Assembly: GCF_000337215.1 (NCBI RefSeq)
Contig: NZ_AOHZ01000018.1
Span: forward strand, 400 to 64,399
Reading direction: 5' to 3'
From: Natronolimnohabitans innermongolicus JCM 12255
GTDB lineage: Archaea > Halobacteriota > Halobacteria > Halobacteriales > Natrialbaceae
DNA length: 64,000 bases
This document shows, in pieces, positions 45,072 through 55,455 of the stretch (position 1 is its first letter; each line of letters opens with the position of its first letter). Under the pieces are notes generated by a model. The model was given only the letters and a program-made list of their open reading frames with translations. It was not told where the DNA came from and did no database searches. Both the position numbers and the translations under genes were made by a program.

Positions 45072-45141
45072 TCCCAAGCCTGAACTGATGGGGCGAATCA
45101 TGCGGTATGGTCCGATTCGCCCCATCAGTCGACGCTTGGGA
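45072..45141. repeat. Second palindrome, possible terminator of the GT-C operon
   Basis: ACTGATGGGGCGAATC (45084-45099) pairs exactly with GATTCGCCCCATCAGT (45114-45129) around a 14-base loop. Outside it, TCCCAAGC (45072-45079) pairs with GCTTGGGA (45134-45141). The element starts six bases after the first palindrome and ends six bases before the stop codon of the minus-strand GT-C-like gene. It could be a second mobile repeat or a transcription end signal for that operon. Confidence 0.7.
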
Positions 45142-45146
45142 GGGTA

Positions 45147-47141
45147 CTAGCCTGGGCCGGGCGTACACATCGTCACGTCACCGTTCGTGTAGACCGTGGC
45201 CTGATCCGGCCCGCAGAGTCGATCCTGCGAGACCTGCTCGATCCGCCCCTCGCCGTCGGCGTCCTGGAAGTAGACGGCCTCGCTCGAGGCGGCCGAGCGA
45301 TAGACCGTGTACTCGTGATCTGCACTCTCCCCGTCGGGAACCGTCGCGGTGAACGTCGCCGAATAGGCCCCGGATCTGGTTATCAGCGTCTGATAGGGGT
45401 GGTCGGTGTAGAGGCGCTGATCCGGACGGATTTCGCTCCCGTCCGGCGATCCGGTCATCGCGCCGATCGATTCCGCCGCGGCGAGTTCCGACTCGTCGTA
45501 CGCGAGTCGTTCGTGCTGATTGTCGAAGACCGGGTTGTCGATGTTACTTTCGGCGGCCATCACCATCGCGCCCGGATAGATGAGCACGAACAGCAACAAC
45601 ACGGTGAAGAGGAGTCGCGGCGAGAGGTTGCGATGGAGGGTTTGCAGCCCGATCGCGGCGAGGATCGCCATCGGCCCGTAGAGGAACGCGAACCAGCGCG
45701 TCGGGATGAACGTGTGGATCCCGAACATCGGGAAGCCGAGGACGAACACGAGCATGAACGCCGACGCGAGCAACAGCGTAAACACCGATTGCTCGGCCCG
45801 GCGACGGTGGACGATGTACAGACAGCCGACGAACGTCGCACCGAGGAGCAGGAGGAAGCCGAGGGTGTCGATGTACGGAACGGCCTGATCGAGAAGCGTC
45901 GTCGCGGCCTCGGCGGCCCCCTCCTCGGCCTCCTCGTCGGCCGTCGTTCCGCTCGCGATATTCAGGAAGCCGGCGCTCTCCTCGACGGTCTGGGAGAAGA
46001 AGCTGAGGACGGTCGCGAGGAACGACTGCTCGCGGTAGGGCGTCAGCGACCAGACGAAGATCGTCAGCCCGAAGTTGAAGACGACGAGGCCGATGAGGTT
46101 GACCGGTTTCTTCGTCCGGAACACGCTCGTATCGAGTCGCGTGAGTCCGAGCGGCCCGATCTCGAACACCAGCTGAGCGACGAACGCCGCGAGCAACAAC
46201 ACGAGCATGATGAACGTCGAGACCTGGTGGGTGAGGATGACGGCGACGCTCATCAACAGGAGCAACGAGAAGTCGCGGACCGCATACTCGATGCGCATCA
46301 CGCGGAGCAGGGCGTACAACAACCCGAGGAAGAACACGAGTCCCATACTCGTCGGGATGAGGTGCAGACCCCACATCGAGACGTGACTGGCGATCGCAAA
46401 CAGCGCCGTCGCGAGCGTCGCCCACCGCTGTGGGACCAGCAGGTTCGTCGAGGCGTACACCAACAGGACCGAGAGCGGCATCGCAACTCCCAGCGAGAGA
46501 TACAGCGCGGTCCGCAGCGAAACGTCGAACACGAGCGACGACGCGACTACTAGCAGGTGGTAAAACGGCGACGCGTAGTGTTTGTCGTGGGAGATCCCAC
46601 TAACCGCGCCTTCGGAGGCGATCTGTTCGGTCAGCGCCATGTGCGTCCAGACGTCGATCCCGACGTATCCCGGCGTCGCGTACAGCGCGGTAAACCGGAA
46701 GACGAACGCGAACGCGATGATCTGGAGCAACAGGAGGCGGACGTTCAAATCGTCGTCGGTCGCGAAGACGATCTGGCCGATCAGGAGCGTCCCGACGACG
46801 CTCGCCAGTCCGAAAAAGCGAACCGTTCGTGACCCCTCGAGAACGGTCAGCGCGACCAGCCCCGAGAGACCGACGAGAACGACCGCTGGAAGCGCCATCG
46901 TGATCCGCGACGGGAGCGCCAACTGCTCGTGACCGCTCGAGCGCTGTTGCTGGTAGAGACAGACGAGATAGAGCGCACACGCGGTACCGAGGACTATCGG
47001 GACGGTGTTCAGGTAGATCTGCGACGCCAGCAACCGCAGCGGGAGCAACGCAAGCGCGAGCAACAGCCCAACGATCGCGGCGACCGTGTCGAGTCGGAAC
47101 GGGCGGTGCTCGGAAATCGTGCGAACTGGATTACGTACCAT
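45147..47141 (-). CDS. GT-C-like polytopic membrane protein
   Basis: The 664-residue protein has about 14 hydrophobic segments up to residue 530 and a soluble C-terminal domain of 130 residues, presumably outside the cell. GYVGIDVWTHMALTEQIA near residue 160 sits in the first large outer loop, where GT-C enzymes keep acidic catalytic residues. FGIHTFIPTRWFAFLYGP lies near residue 470. It lacks the WWDYG motif of AglB, so it is not the oligosaccharyltransferase. It may be a lipid-sugar-dependent glycosyltransferase or a polymerase. It is the last gene of a four-gene operon and overlaps the GT4 gene by 11 bases. Confidence 0.75.
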   Translation of the reverse strand: MVRNPVRTISEHRPFRLDTVAAIVGLLLALALLPLRLLASQIYLNTVPIVLGTACALYLVCLYQQQRSSGHEQLALPSRITMALPAVVLVGLSGLVALTVLEGSRTVRFFGLASVVGTLLIGQIVFATDDDLNVRLLLLQIIAFAFVFRFTALYATPGYVGIDVWTHMALTEQIASEGAVSGISHDKHYASPFYHLLVVASSLVFDVSLRTALYLSLGVAMPLSVLLVYASTNLLVPQRWATLATALFAIASHVSMWGLHLIPTSMGLVFFLGLLYALLRVMRIEYAVRDFSLLLLMSVAVILTHQVSTFIMLVLLLAAFVAQLVFEIGPLGLTRLDTSVFRTKKPVNLIGLVVFNFGLTIFVWSLTPYREQSFLATVLSFFSQTVEESAGFLNIASGTTADEEAEEGAAEAATTLLDQAVPYIDTLGFLLLLGATFVGCLYIVHRRRAEQSVFTLLLASAFMLVFVLGFPMFGIHTFIPTRWFAFLYGPMAILAAIGLQTLHRNLSPRLLFTVLLLFVLIYPGAMVMAAESNIDNPVFDNQHERLAYDESELAAAESIGAMTGSPDGSEIRPDQRLYTDHPYQTLITRSGAYSATFTATVPDGESADHEYTVYRSAASSEAVYFQDADGEGRIEQVSQDRLCGPDQATVYTNGDVTMCTPGPG

Positions 47142-48090
47142 GGCTCCCCCCCGCCGGTCGGCTCGCCGAGTCCGGTCGGTCGAGGAGTCCGCGATACAGT
47201 TCGAGCAGTCGGTCGCCTAACGCCTCGAGGCTCAGGTCGTCGATCGCCTCGCGACCGTTCGTCCGACGGCGAGCCGTAGCCGCCCGCTCGAGGCCGGCGA
47301 CCAGGTCGCGGTCGTCGTCGCTGACCACGCAGTCTGTGACGTCCTCGAGCGTCTCGCGGACGAAGCCGACGTCGGTCGAAACGACCGGACGGTTACAGGC
47401 GGCGGCCTCCTTGACGACCATCGGTCCGCTCTCGCGGTTCGACGTCACCAGAAGAACGTCGCTCGCGTTCATGTAGTATGGAATCTCCTCGTGGTCGACG
47501 CCGGAGACCGACCGCAACTCGAGGTCGACGTCGGCCCGTTCGACGAGCCGTCGCGCCCGCGGGAAGTCCTTCACGGCGCGGTCGGTATCGTACGGAAACA
47601 GTGCGACCGGTCGATCAGTCTGCCAGCCGATACGTTCGCGGGCACGGTCGCGGTCGATCGGCCGGAACAGGTCGGTATCGACGCCGAACGGAATCAGGTG
47701 GTGATCCGTCTCGAGCGCCGCCGACATCGGCTGGCTCGGAACGATCGTCGCGTCGGCGAGACGGGCGGCGGTTCGGCTACACGTCCGGAGCCACGACCGA
47801 TCGCTCATCAGGTCGGTTCCCCACAGAGTCACCGCCACCGGGCGCGTCGGCTGGGCGAGTGCGACCGGCGCCGTCAGCCCGTAGTTCGCGTGGACCAGGT
47901 CGTAGTCGTCCGAGCGGATCTCGGAGAGGACGGACGGATAGAACCGGGCGTAGTCGGCGGGCGATCGCCCGCCGTCGCGGTCGGCGCCGGGAACGGGACG
48001 AACCGTACAGTCGACGCCGCGCGCTTCCAGGACCGATACCTGGTGATCGAAAAACGGACGCGGCGAGGTGACCAGCTGGAGGACCTTCAT
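47131..48090 (-). CDS. GT4 glycosyltransferase
   Basis: The 319-residue protein has a GT-B fold: MKVLQLVTSPRPFFDHQV at the start, DLVHANYGLTAPVAL near 65, and a donor-binding half with LIPFGVDTDLFRP near 130. ESGPMVVKEAAACNRPVV near residue 220 contains the E-x7-E motif of GT4 enzymes. It moves a sugar from a nucleotide donor with retention of configuration. It overlaps the DUF354 gene by four bases and the GT-C-like gene by 11, so it is inside the minus-strand operon from 50596. Confidence 0.9.
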   Translation of the reverse strand: MKVLQLVTSPRPFFDHQVSVLEARGVDCTVRPVPGADRDGGRSPADYARFYPSVLSEIRSDDYDLVHANYGLTAPVALAQPTRPVAVTLWGTDLMSDRSWLRTCSRTAARLADATIVPSQPMSAALETDHHLIPFGVDTDLFRPIDRDRARERIGWQTDRPVALFPYDTDRAVKDFPRARRLVERADVDLELRSVSGVDHEEIPYYMNASDVLLVTSNRESGPMVVKEAAACNRPVVSTDVGFVRETLEDVTDCVVSDDDRDLVAGLERAATARRRTNGREAIDDLSLEALGDRLLELYRGLLDRPDSASRPAGGSHGT

Positions 48091-49198
48091 ACTTGGCTTG
48101 GATCAGTCGTTGGTGTCGAGTTCGAGCGGTTCGACGCGGACGTCCGCGCGAGCGTTTCGATCTTCTCGACGACGAATTCCGAGACGTCGATTCGGTCTGC
48201 GAGCAGTTTCTGGCGCCGGCGCGGCCACGTTTCCGGGGGCTCTTCGAGTATCGACACGGCGCGCTCGAGGCCGCGGACGTGGCGCATCTCGCCGGTGTAC
48301 TCGAAACAGAGCCCGTACGTCTCCTCGAGTTCGGACGTGTATCCCAGCGAGAGCGGGTTGACGTAGACCGCCGGCGTACCGAGGACGGCGGCTTCCGCCG
48401 CGGTCGTCGCGCCCTCGCTCAACACGACGTCCGCGTAGGCGAGCAGGTCGTGCAAGTGCTCCGGGGCCGTCTCGAACTGGTAGTCCTCGAGGTCGGCCGG
48501 CGGCTCGCCCTCCGCCGAGAGTAGGACCTCCACGCCGGCGTCTTCGAACCGATCGGCGATCTCGCGGGGATCGTCGAATCCGGCGTGGCCGACGTCGTGA
48601 GAGGCTTCCCAGCTACCGAGGCGGACGACGGCGAACCGGTCGTCGGGCGCCAGATCGAGCGGCTCGAGGACCGCTGGATCGGGAGTGAACCGGTCGGGAT
48701 GGAGGTAGGCGAGTTCGTGGTAGCCCGGATACGTCTCCTGTTTCGAGCCGATCTCGCCCCGATAGCACGACGGCGTGCAGATGACGTCCGCGAACGGATA
48801 GGCCAGCTTCGTCACCAGCGTCGCGTGCTCGGTATCGTAGAAGACGAGACTCGTCGTGCGAAGCATCGACGCGACGTGGGCGGCGGCGACGCCGCCGATG
48901 GCCGTGATCACGTCCGGGTCGATCCGCCGTGCCCGACGCAGTAGCTTCGCCTCGTAGGTGGCCTGGACGGCCGCAAGCGACAGCAGCGAGTCCGACGCAC
49001 CGGCCAGCACCTCGTGTTCGATGTCGTACGCCTCGAGGAGGTCGATCGCCACGTCGTTTTCCCGGGCGAAGACGAACACCTCGTGGCCGCGGGTCCGGAG
49101 CGTCTCGATCGGCTCGCGAAAGAAGTGGACGTGACCGGGATGCTGGATGGTCACGATAACCCGCGCGGGTTCCTCCGCGAGCGGCTGGCTGTGTGCCG

Positions 49199-49202
<4 letters not shown>
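48087..49202 (-). CDS. DUF354 protein (UDP-GlcNAc 2-epimerase fold)
   Basis: The 371-residue protein belongs to DUF354: VIVTIQHPGHVHFFREPIE, ARENDVAIDLLEAYDIEHEV cut around the start, VVRLGSWEASHDVGHAGFDD near 195 and ADVVLSEGATTAAEAAVLGTP near 280. The fold is the GT-B type shared with UDP-GlcNAc 2-epimerase (WecB) and glycosyltransferases. Its place directly after a nucleotide-sugar dehydrogenase is the place WecB often holds, which suggests a part in making or using a UDP-hexosamine or its uronate. Activity is unproven. It overlaps both neighbours by four bases. Confidence 0.85.
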
Positions 49203-50596
<1,394 letters not shown>

Positions 50597-50947
50597 ACGT
50601 GAGATGAGTTCGCTGAGCCGACACACGACCGCGTGTGACGGTGGTTTCCTACTGTTCGTGGTCGTGAATCCTCGAGTCGAGAGAGACAGGCCGGGCGGTT
50701 TACTATAGCCGGAATAAACGGTTTCACCGAGCACATCGGACGGAAACCGCGCCCGCTGTGGCCGCTGTGGGCCGCGCATCTCGATTTCCTCGACGGCTCC
50801 TGCAGGCGGCTTAGAAGGGTGTTAAACGCCACTATACAGATCTATAATGAAGGGGGATGGCCGACGAGATATCCTCGCGGTCGGCGCGGCTCCCGTTCCG
50901 AATCGTCCGACGCGGTTGCCGTCGACCGCCACTGAATCGCAACACCC
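50597..50947. promoter_or_regulatory. Divergent promoter region of the dehydrogenase operon
   Basis: These 351 bases carry no secure gene. GGTTTACTATAG on the plus strand (50697-50708), read as CTATAGTAAACC on the minus strand, and CTATACAGATCTATAATG (50832-50849) are TATA-like. The first probably serves the dehydrogenase operon (leader of about 80 bases), the second the membrane-HTH gene at 50948 (leader of about 75 bases). Confidence 0.4.
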
Positions 50948-51643
50948 ATGGTGCCACCTCAGATCGGAAGCTACGTCCCGTTCGCGGCGATTTACAGCAG
51001 CGCGCCTATCGATGCGATCCCGGCGTCGGCTCACCGGCTCGCCACACACACGTTCGTTTCGGCCCCACCCGTTCCAACGTCCGCAACGAACACTGGTGGG
51101 CCCGCGGTGGGATCCTCGCTGCTCCGGCTTACGTCGCCCGCCGAGGTGGTCCTAATTGCGGTTCTGTTCTTGCTGGTATGCGGTCTCGTCGCCCTTCGAG
51201 TTGCAGACGCACTGTCGGAACGAGACGTCGAGTTGTCCCGCACACTTCGATCGGCGACGAACGCGAAACCGAGCGCATCGGCGGCTGCAACCACCGAGTC
51301 GTCGACGGCGTCGACGGAGCGAGAGCCAACTAGCTCACCCACCGACGATCACCAGTCGTTCGAACATTACATCGCTCCCGAAACGCCGTCCGAACTCTTA
51401 AGCGACGAAGGGGAGGTCGTCCGACTCCTCGTCGCCAACCACGGTCGACTCCGGCAACACCGAATCGCCGACGAGACCGGATGGTCGAAGTCGAAGGTCA
51501 GTCGCATCTGTTCGCGGATGGACGCCGACGACACGATCGAGAAGTCGTCGGTCGGCCGCGAGAACGTTATCACACTGTCCGACCGGTCGGCCGACGACGC
51601 GACGCAGTCGGACGACGTCGAGAACCCGGACCCGGTTCCGTAA
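50948..51643 (+). CDS. Membrane-anchored MarR/IclR-like HTH regulator
   Basis: The 231-residue protein begins with about 60 residues rich in Ala, Pro and Thr, presumably outside. A transmembrane helix follows (about 65-85, SPAEVVLIAVLFLLVCGLVA). A Ser/Thr-rich linker (90-140) leads to a winged-helix domain (150-205) with EGEVVRLLVANHGRLRQHRI, DETGWSKSKVSRICSRM and VGRENVITL. This layout is common in haloarchaeal membrane-bound regulators. It is divergent from the nucleotide-sugar dehydrogenase operon and is a candidate to control it. Confidence 0.82.
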   Translation: MVPPQIGSYVPFAAIYSSAPIDAIPASAHRLATHTFVSAPPVPTSATNTGGPAVGSSLLRLTSPAEVVLIAVLFLLVCGLVALRVADALSERDVELSRTLRSATNAKPSASAAATTESSTASTEREPTSSPTDDHQSFEHYIAPETPSELLSDEGEVVRLLVANHGRLRQHRIADETGWSKSKVSRICSRMDADDTIEKSSVGRENVITLSDRSADDATQSDDVENPDPVP

Positions 51644-52337
51644 CCGTTCGACGAAGAGACATCATCCAGGAATCGGGACGAATCCATCGCGCCAGACGGA
51701 TTCTCCCCGACGTCGGTTCGGTTTCGCCACGTTTCGCTTTCTCGCTGCGTCCAGTTCGACACTGCCGTGTCGCCGCAGTCGGTTTCCGTACCCCGTCTCC
51801 GTCCAGACACGTCTCACCGTCAGACGGCGGCGCGGCCTCGCGTTTCGGTTGCAGTTTCCCGTTGTGGGATCGTCTGCGGCACGGCGCTCGCTTCGCGTCG
51901 AGGGCCTGAGCGCACACGCCGGAGGCAGCAGTCGGTTCGCCAGCCCCGTGACGGCGCCACGACACCGTCGTCTCGAACGGCCCGATCCTGGCCGGGTGCG
52001 GCCGCATCGATCGGTCGGCGTTCGGCGGAGAACTGGACGGAAGTAAGCCGTTCAGCGGGATCGTTGCAGTAGCTGCAATAGATTTCCGACTTATTCACCC
52101 GATAGCCGATGTTTTATTCGTGGTATAGTAATGGGCCGATCCGCCATTGACTCCGGTAACGACCCGCTCCGCCGTCGGCGGACGCGGGTGACTGAGAACT
52201 ATGACACGAACTATGATGCTCCCGATCGCTGGCTCGAACCGCGCGCCGACCCTCGAGGCGACGGCCCAGTACAGCGCCTCTCACTCATCTGCGACCGACT
52301 CGCGGGCGGCGGCCGCTCGAGTGGAGGTGAGCGGCTG
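51644..52337. other. Gap before glmS with promoter and long leader
   Basis: About 690 bases without a secure gene. Frames on both strands from 51650 to 52070 are Arg/Ser-rich and look spurious. TGTTTTATTCG (52111-52121) and GTATAGTAATG (52123-52133) are AT-rich promoter candidates. Use of either would leave an mRNA leader of about 180-200 bases before the glmS ATG at 52338. Confidence 0.45.
52323..52330 (+). promoter_or_regulatory. Ribosome-binding site fixing the glmS start
   Basis: GGAGGTGA lies seven bases before the ATG at 52338. The enzyme needs Cys as its second residue, and that ATG gives MCGIIA. The open frame upstream (to 52131) is therefore leader, not protein. Confidence 0.85.
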
Positions 52338-54146
52338 ATGTGCGGAATTATCGCCCGGATCGGCCACGGCGATGCGACCGAGACGCTGCTGTCCGGACTC
52401 GAGAACCTCGAATACCGCGGCTACGACTCCGCGGGGATCGCCGTTCAGAACGGCGACGGCGTCAAGGTCCGGAAGTGTTCGGGCGAGGTCGACCAGCTCA
52501 AGACGTCGGTCGAGCCTCGGCTTCACGGCAACATGGGGATCGGCCACACGCGCTGGAGTACCCACGGCCCGCCGACCGACGCGAACGCCCACCCGCACAC
52601 GGACACGGTCGGCGACGTCGCCGTCGTCCACAACGGCGTCATCGACAACTACGACGAACTCCGCGCGGAGCTGCAGGCGGCGGGTCACGAGTTCGAGAGC
52701 GACACCGACTCCGAGGTTATCCCCCACCTCATCGACGAGTACCGCGACCGCCACGGCGACACCGAACGCGCCGTCCGCGAGACCGTCGAAACGCTCGAGG
52801 GCAGCTACGCGATCGCCGCGATCGTCGACGGCGAGGAGCGCGTCTACGCCGCGCGAAAGGGCTCGCCGCTCGTCCTCGGCCTGGACGACGAGGAGTGGTT
52901 CCTCGCCAGCGACGTCCCGGCGTTTCTCGATCACACCGACGAGGTCATCTACCTCGAGGACGGCGACCTCGTCGTTCTCGAGCCCGACTCATACCAGATC
53001 ACCGACCTCGCCGGGTCGCCCGTCGAGCGGCCGGTCGACACCGTCGACTGGGACCCCGAGGACGCGGGGAAAGGCGAGTACGACCACTACATGCTAAAGG
53101 AGATCCACACGCAGCCGACGGCGCTCTCGAACACCATCGAGGGCCGCGTCGAAGACGGCGACGTCGCGTTCGAGGATCTCCCTGCGGGGACGTTCAGCGA
53201 CGTCGATACCGTCCAGTTCGTCGCCTGCGGAACCTCCTACCACGCGGCGATGTACGGCGCCCAGCTCCTCCGATCGGCCGGCGTCCGAACGGACGTCGTC
53301 CGCGCGAGCGAGTACGCGTCGAAAACCGGCCCCGTCGACGACGCGACGCTCGTCGTCGCGGTCACGCAGAGCGGCGAGACTGCCGACACGCTCGACGCGG
53401 TTCGCAAGGCGACCGACCGCGGCGCTCGATCGCTGGCCGTCACCAACGTCGTCGGATCGACGGCCGCCCGCGAGGCCGACGACGCGGTTTACATCCGCGC
53501 CGGTCCCGAGGTCGGCGTCGCCGCGACGAAGACGTTCTCCTCGCAGGCGGTCACGCTCGCGTTGCTCTCCCAGCGCATCGCCGCGGACGTTCCGGAGGCG
53601 GCCGCCGCCGCGGATCGCGAGACGATGCTCGAGGACCTGACCGACCTTCCCGAACACGTCGAGACCGTCCTCGAGACGACCGACGCCGAGGGAATCGCCC
53701 GCGAGTTCCACGACAGCGACTCGTACTTCTTCATCGGCAACGGTCTGGGCCACCCGGTGGCGCTCGAGGGCGCCCTGAAGTTCAAGGAGATCACCTACGA
53801 GCACGCGGAAGGGTTCGCCGCGGGCGAACTCAAACACGGTCCGCTGGCGCTCGTGACCGACGAGACGCCCGTGTTCGCGGTCGCCACCAGCGGCGACGAC
53901 GAGAAGACGAAGACGAACGCGATCGAAGCCCAGACCCGCGGCGCGCCGATCGTCGCGGTCTGTCCGGACGACCACCCGCTCGTCGACGTCGCCGAGGTCC
54001 ACCTCTCGATCCCCGACACCCATCCCGTCTGGGCCGGCCTGCTCGCGAACGTCCAGTTGCAGCTGGTCTCCTACCACGCGGCGGACCTCCTCGAGCGTCC
54101 GATCGACAAGCCGCGAAACCTCGCGAAGAGCGTCACGGTCGAGTAA
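52338..54146 (+). CDS. glmS: Glutamine-fructose-6-phosphate aminotransferase GlmS
   Basis: The 602-residue enzyme makes glucosamine-6-phosphate from fructose-6-phosphate and glutamine, the entry to UDP-GlcNAc. The start MCGIIARIG gives the catalytic Cys after Met removal. The glutaminase half has GIGHTRWSTHGPP. Two SIS sugar-isomerase domains follow (about 285-420 and 450-590), with CGTSYHAAMYG, TQSGETADTL and KEITYEHAEGFAAGELKHGP. The C-terminus KPRNLAKSVTVE is invariant in the family. It supplies amino sugars for the surrounding glycan genes. It is transcribed alone. Confidence 0.97.
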   Translation: MCGIIARIGHGDATETLLSGLENLEYRGYDSAGIAVQNGDGVKVRKCSGEVDQLKTSVEPRLHGNMGIGHTRWSTHGPPTDANAHPHTDTVGDVAVVHNGVIDNYDELRAELQAAGHEFESDTDSEVIPHLIDEYRDRHGDTERAVRETVETLEGSYAIAAIVDGEERVYAARKGSPLVLGLDDEEWFLASDVPAFLDHTDEVIYLEDGDLVVLEPDSYQITDLAGSPVERPVDTVDWDPEDAGKGEYDHYMLKEIHTQPTALSNTIEGRVEDGDVAFEDLPAGTFSDVDTVQFVACGTSYHAAMYGAQLLRSAGVRTDVVRASEYASKTGPVDDATLVVAVTQSGETADTLDAVRKATDRGARSLAVTNVVGSTAAREADDAVYIRAGPEVGVAATKTFSSQAVTLALLSQRIAADVPEAAAAADRETMLEDLTDLPEHVETVLETTDAEGIAREFHDSDSYFFIGNGLGHPVALEGALKFKEITYEHAEGFAAGELKHGPLALVTDETPVFAVATSGDDEKTKTNAIEAQTRGAPIVAVCPDDHPLVDVAEVHLSIPDTHPVWAGLLANVQLQLVSYHAADLLERPIDKPRNLAKSVTVE

Positions 54147-54385
54147 GGGTCTAATCGACACTCGAGACGGAACGCCGTCTCGACGCTCCGGCGGACCCGC
54201 GACCGACCGCGGGCGCCGGCGGGGGCGGCGGTCCGTCCAGGCGCGTTCGGAGCATCTCACTCGGTTCTGTCGTCTCTCGGTTCGGTTTCTGTTCTCGCGT
54301 CGGTCTCGAGCGGTCGCTGGTGCTCACCGAGGGGACTACTGTATCGCGCGGGTGGGATTTTGTCACTGGCTGGCCTACGAACAGT

Positions 54386-54805
54386 ATGACGATAGTGAAC
54401 TGGCTGTTTGCAGCACTGCTGGTACTCCAGGCCCACTTTGCGGCTTCGTATCTCGTCCCACTGGACGGCGACGCCCAGCGAGAGTTCGGCGGTCTCTTGC
54501 GGTGGGTCTGGCCCTGGAGCGATGGCGACAGCGGGCTATTGGGCCAGGTTTCGATGTCGGCCGACTTGCCGCTTACTGGGTTGTTTCTCGCGCTGATCGC
54601 GGCAACGCTCTTTTTCTGTGCTGCCCTCGCAGTGGTAGAGATCCGGGTCCCGTTCGGCTGGTGGCGGATCCTGGCTGGGGGCGGGGCCATCCTGTCGCTT
54701 GCGCTCATGGCGGGGTTCTTCGGCGCCACGAAGGTGATGCCGATGGCCCTCGATGTCGTCGTGTTGTGGGCTATCGCAACTGATTTGCTCCATCCTCCCG
54801 GCTGA
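54386..54805 (+). CDS. Membrane protein of unknown function
   Basis: The 139-residue protein has four hydrophobic segments (about 3-22, 55-80, 88-110 and 112-132) and a loop with YLVPLDGDAQREFGGLLRWV between the first two. No catalytic motif is seen. The ATG at 54386 starts just before the first helix. A longer frame from 54320 adds polar residues and is less likely. It has no clear operon partner. Confidence 0.65.
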   Translation: MTIVNWLFAALLVLQAHFAASYLVPLDGDAQREFGGLLRWVWPWSDGDSGLLGQVSMSADLPLTGLFLALIAATLFFCAALAVVEIRVPFGWWRILAGGGAILSLALMAGFFGATKVMPMALDVVVLWAIATDLLHPPG

Positions 54806-55455
54806 TGTCGATAGCACTCCCCCCGATTCCCGGCTGCTGCCGATGGCACTCCATCCGACTCGAGGTCGCGGGATGGCAGGTGGTCGATTTACTGAACGCT
54901 CCAACTCGGACCTTCTCACCGGCCGAACAACCGGTTCGCTATTGCGAGTCCGGAACGTCTCTTCTCCACCGTTGTGACGACCCAACCGTCTCACACTGGA
55001 TTTTCCCTTCCACCGAGCGACCGTAAGCGGGCCGCGTGATCGAGTACGCCGTGGCCGACCGGTGGCGACATTTCGAGTCGATCGTCCTCGAGGCGGCGCC
55101 GCTCGAGGCGCTCAGCGCACTGAACGCCCGCAGCGTCTTTCGAGGGGGACCGCGGGCACCAGAGAACGCTGGATTGGGGAGTCTGCCCTATATGACCGCG
55201 TCGACGGTCGTTCAGTGGCCGTCCTCACAGTCTCGAACTCGACGGCGAGACGGATCGCCCCACCGGTTTCTGCGACTCGAGCGGCGCGAGACCGATAGAA
55301 TGGAACTGTCAGGAAATCGAGAGCCGCGCTGATCGTCGAGTGACCGCGTGAGAAGAACAGGAAACAGCGCCGAGCGCGGTCGAGTCGCGACCGCGAACGG
55401 GGTACTCGAGCCGGAGCCGTCGGCAGTACGAAACGGGAAGGGGCGCTACGAAGCG
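54806..55455. other. Gap without recognisable gene
   Basis: About 650 bases. Several short frames exist (for example 55036-55332), but all are Arg/Ser-rich and lack family motifs. No RNA gene, repeat or strong promoter was seen. It may contain decayed sequence. Confidence 0.45.

Noticed and set aside
45147-47141. Assignment as the oligosaccharyltransferase AglB
   Set aside because: The WWDYG-type motif and the expected length of about 1000 residues are missing.
51820-52098. Minus-strand frame starting MNKSEIYCSYCNDPAERL
   Set aside because: The start resembles a Cys-pair protein, but the rest is Arg-rich and frame-shadow-like, with no promoter or partner cysteines.
52131-52337. N-terminal extension of GlmS by 69 residues
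   Set aside because: The enzyme needs Cys as the first residue after Met removal, and a strong ribosome-binding site lies just before the ATG at 52338.
55036-55332. Plus-strand frame of 98 residues in the gap before the Asp-rich protein
   Set aside because: No family motif; the second half is Arg/Ser-rich, as expected by chance in this composition.
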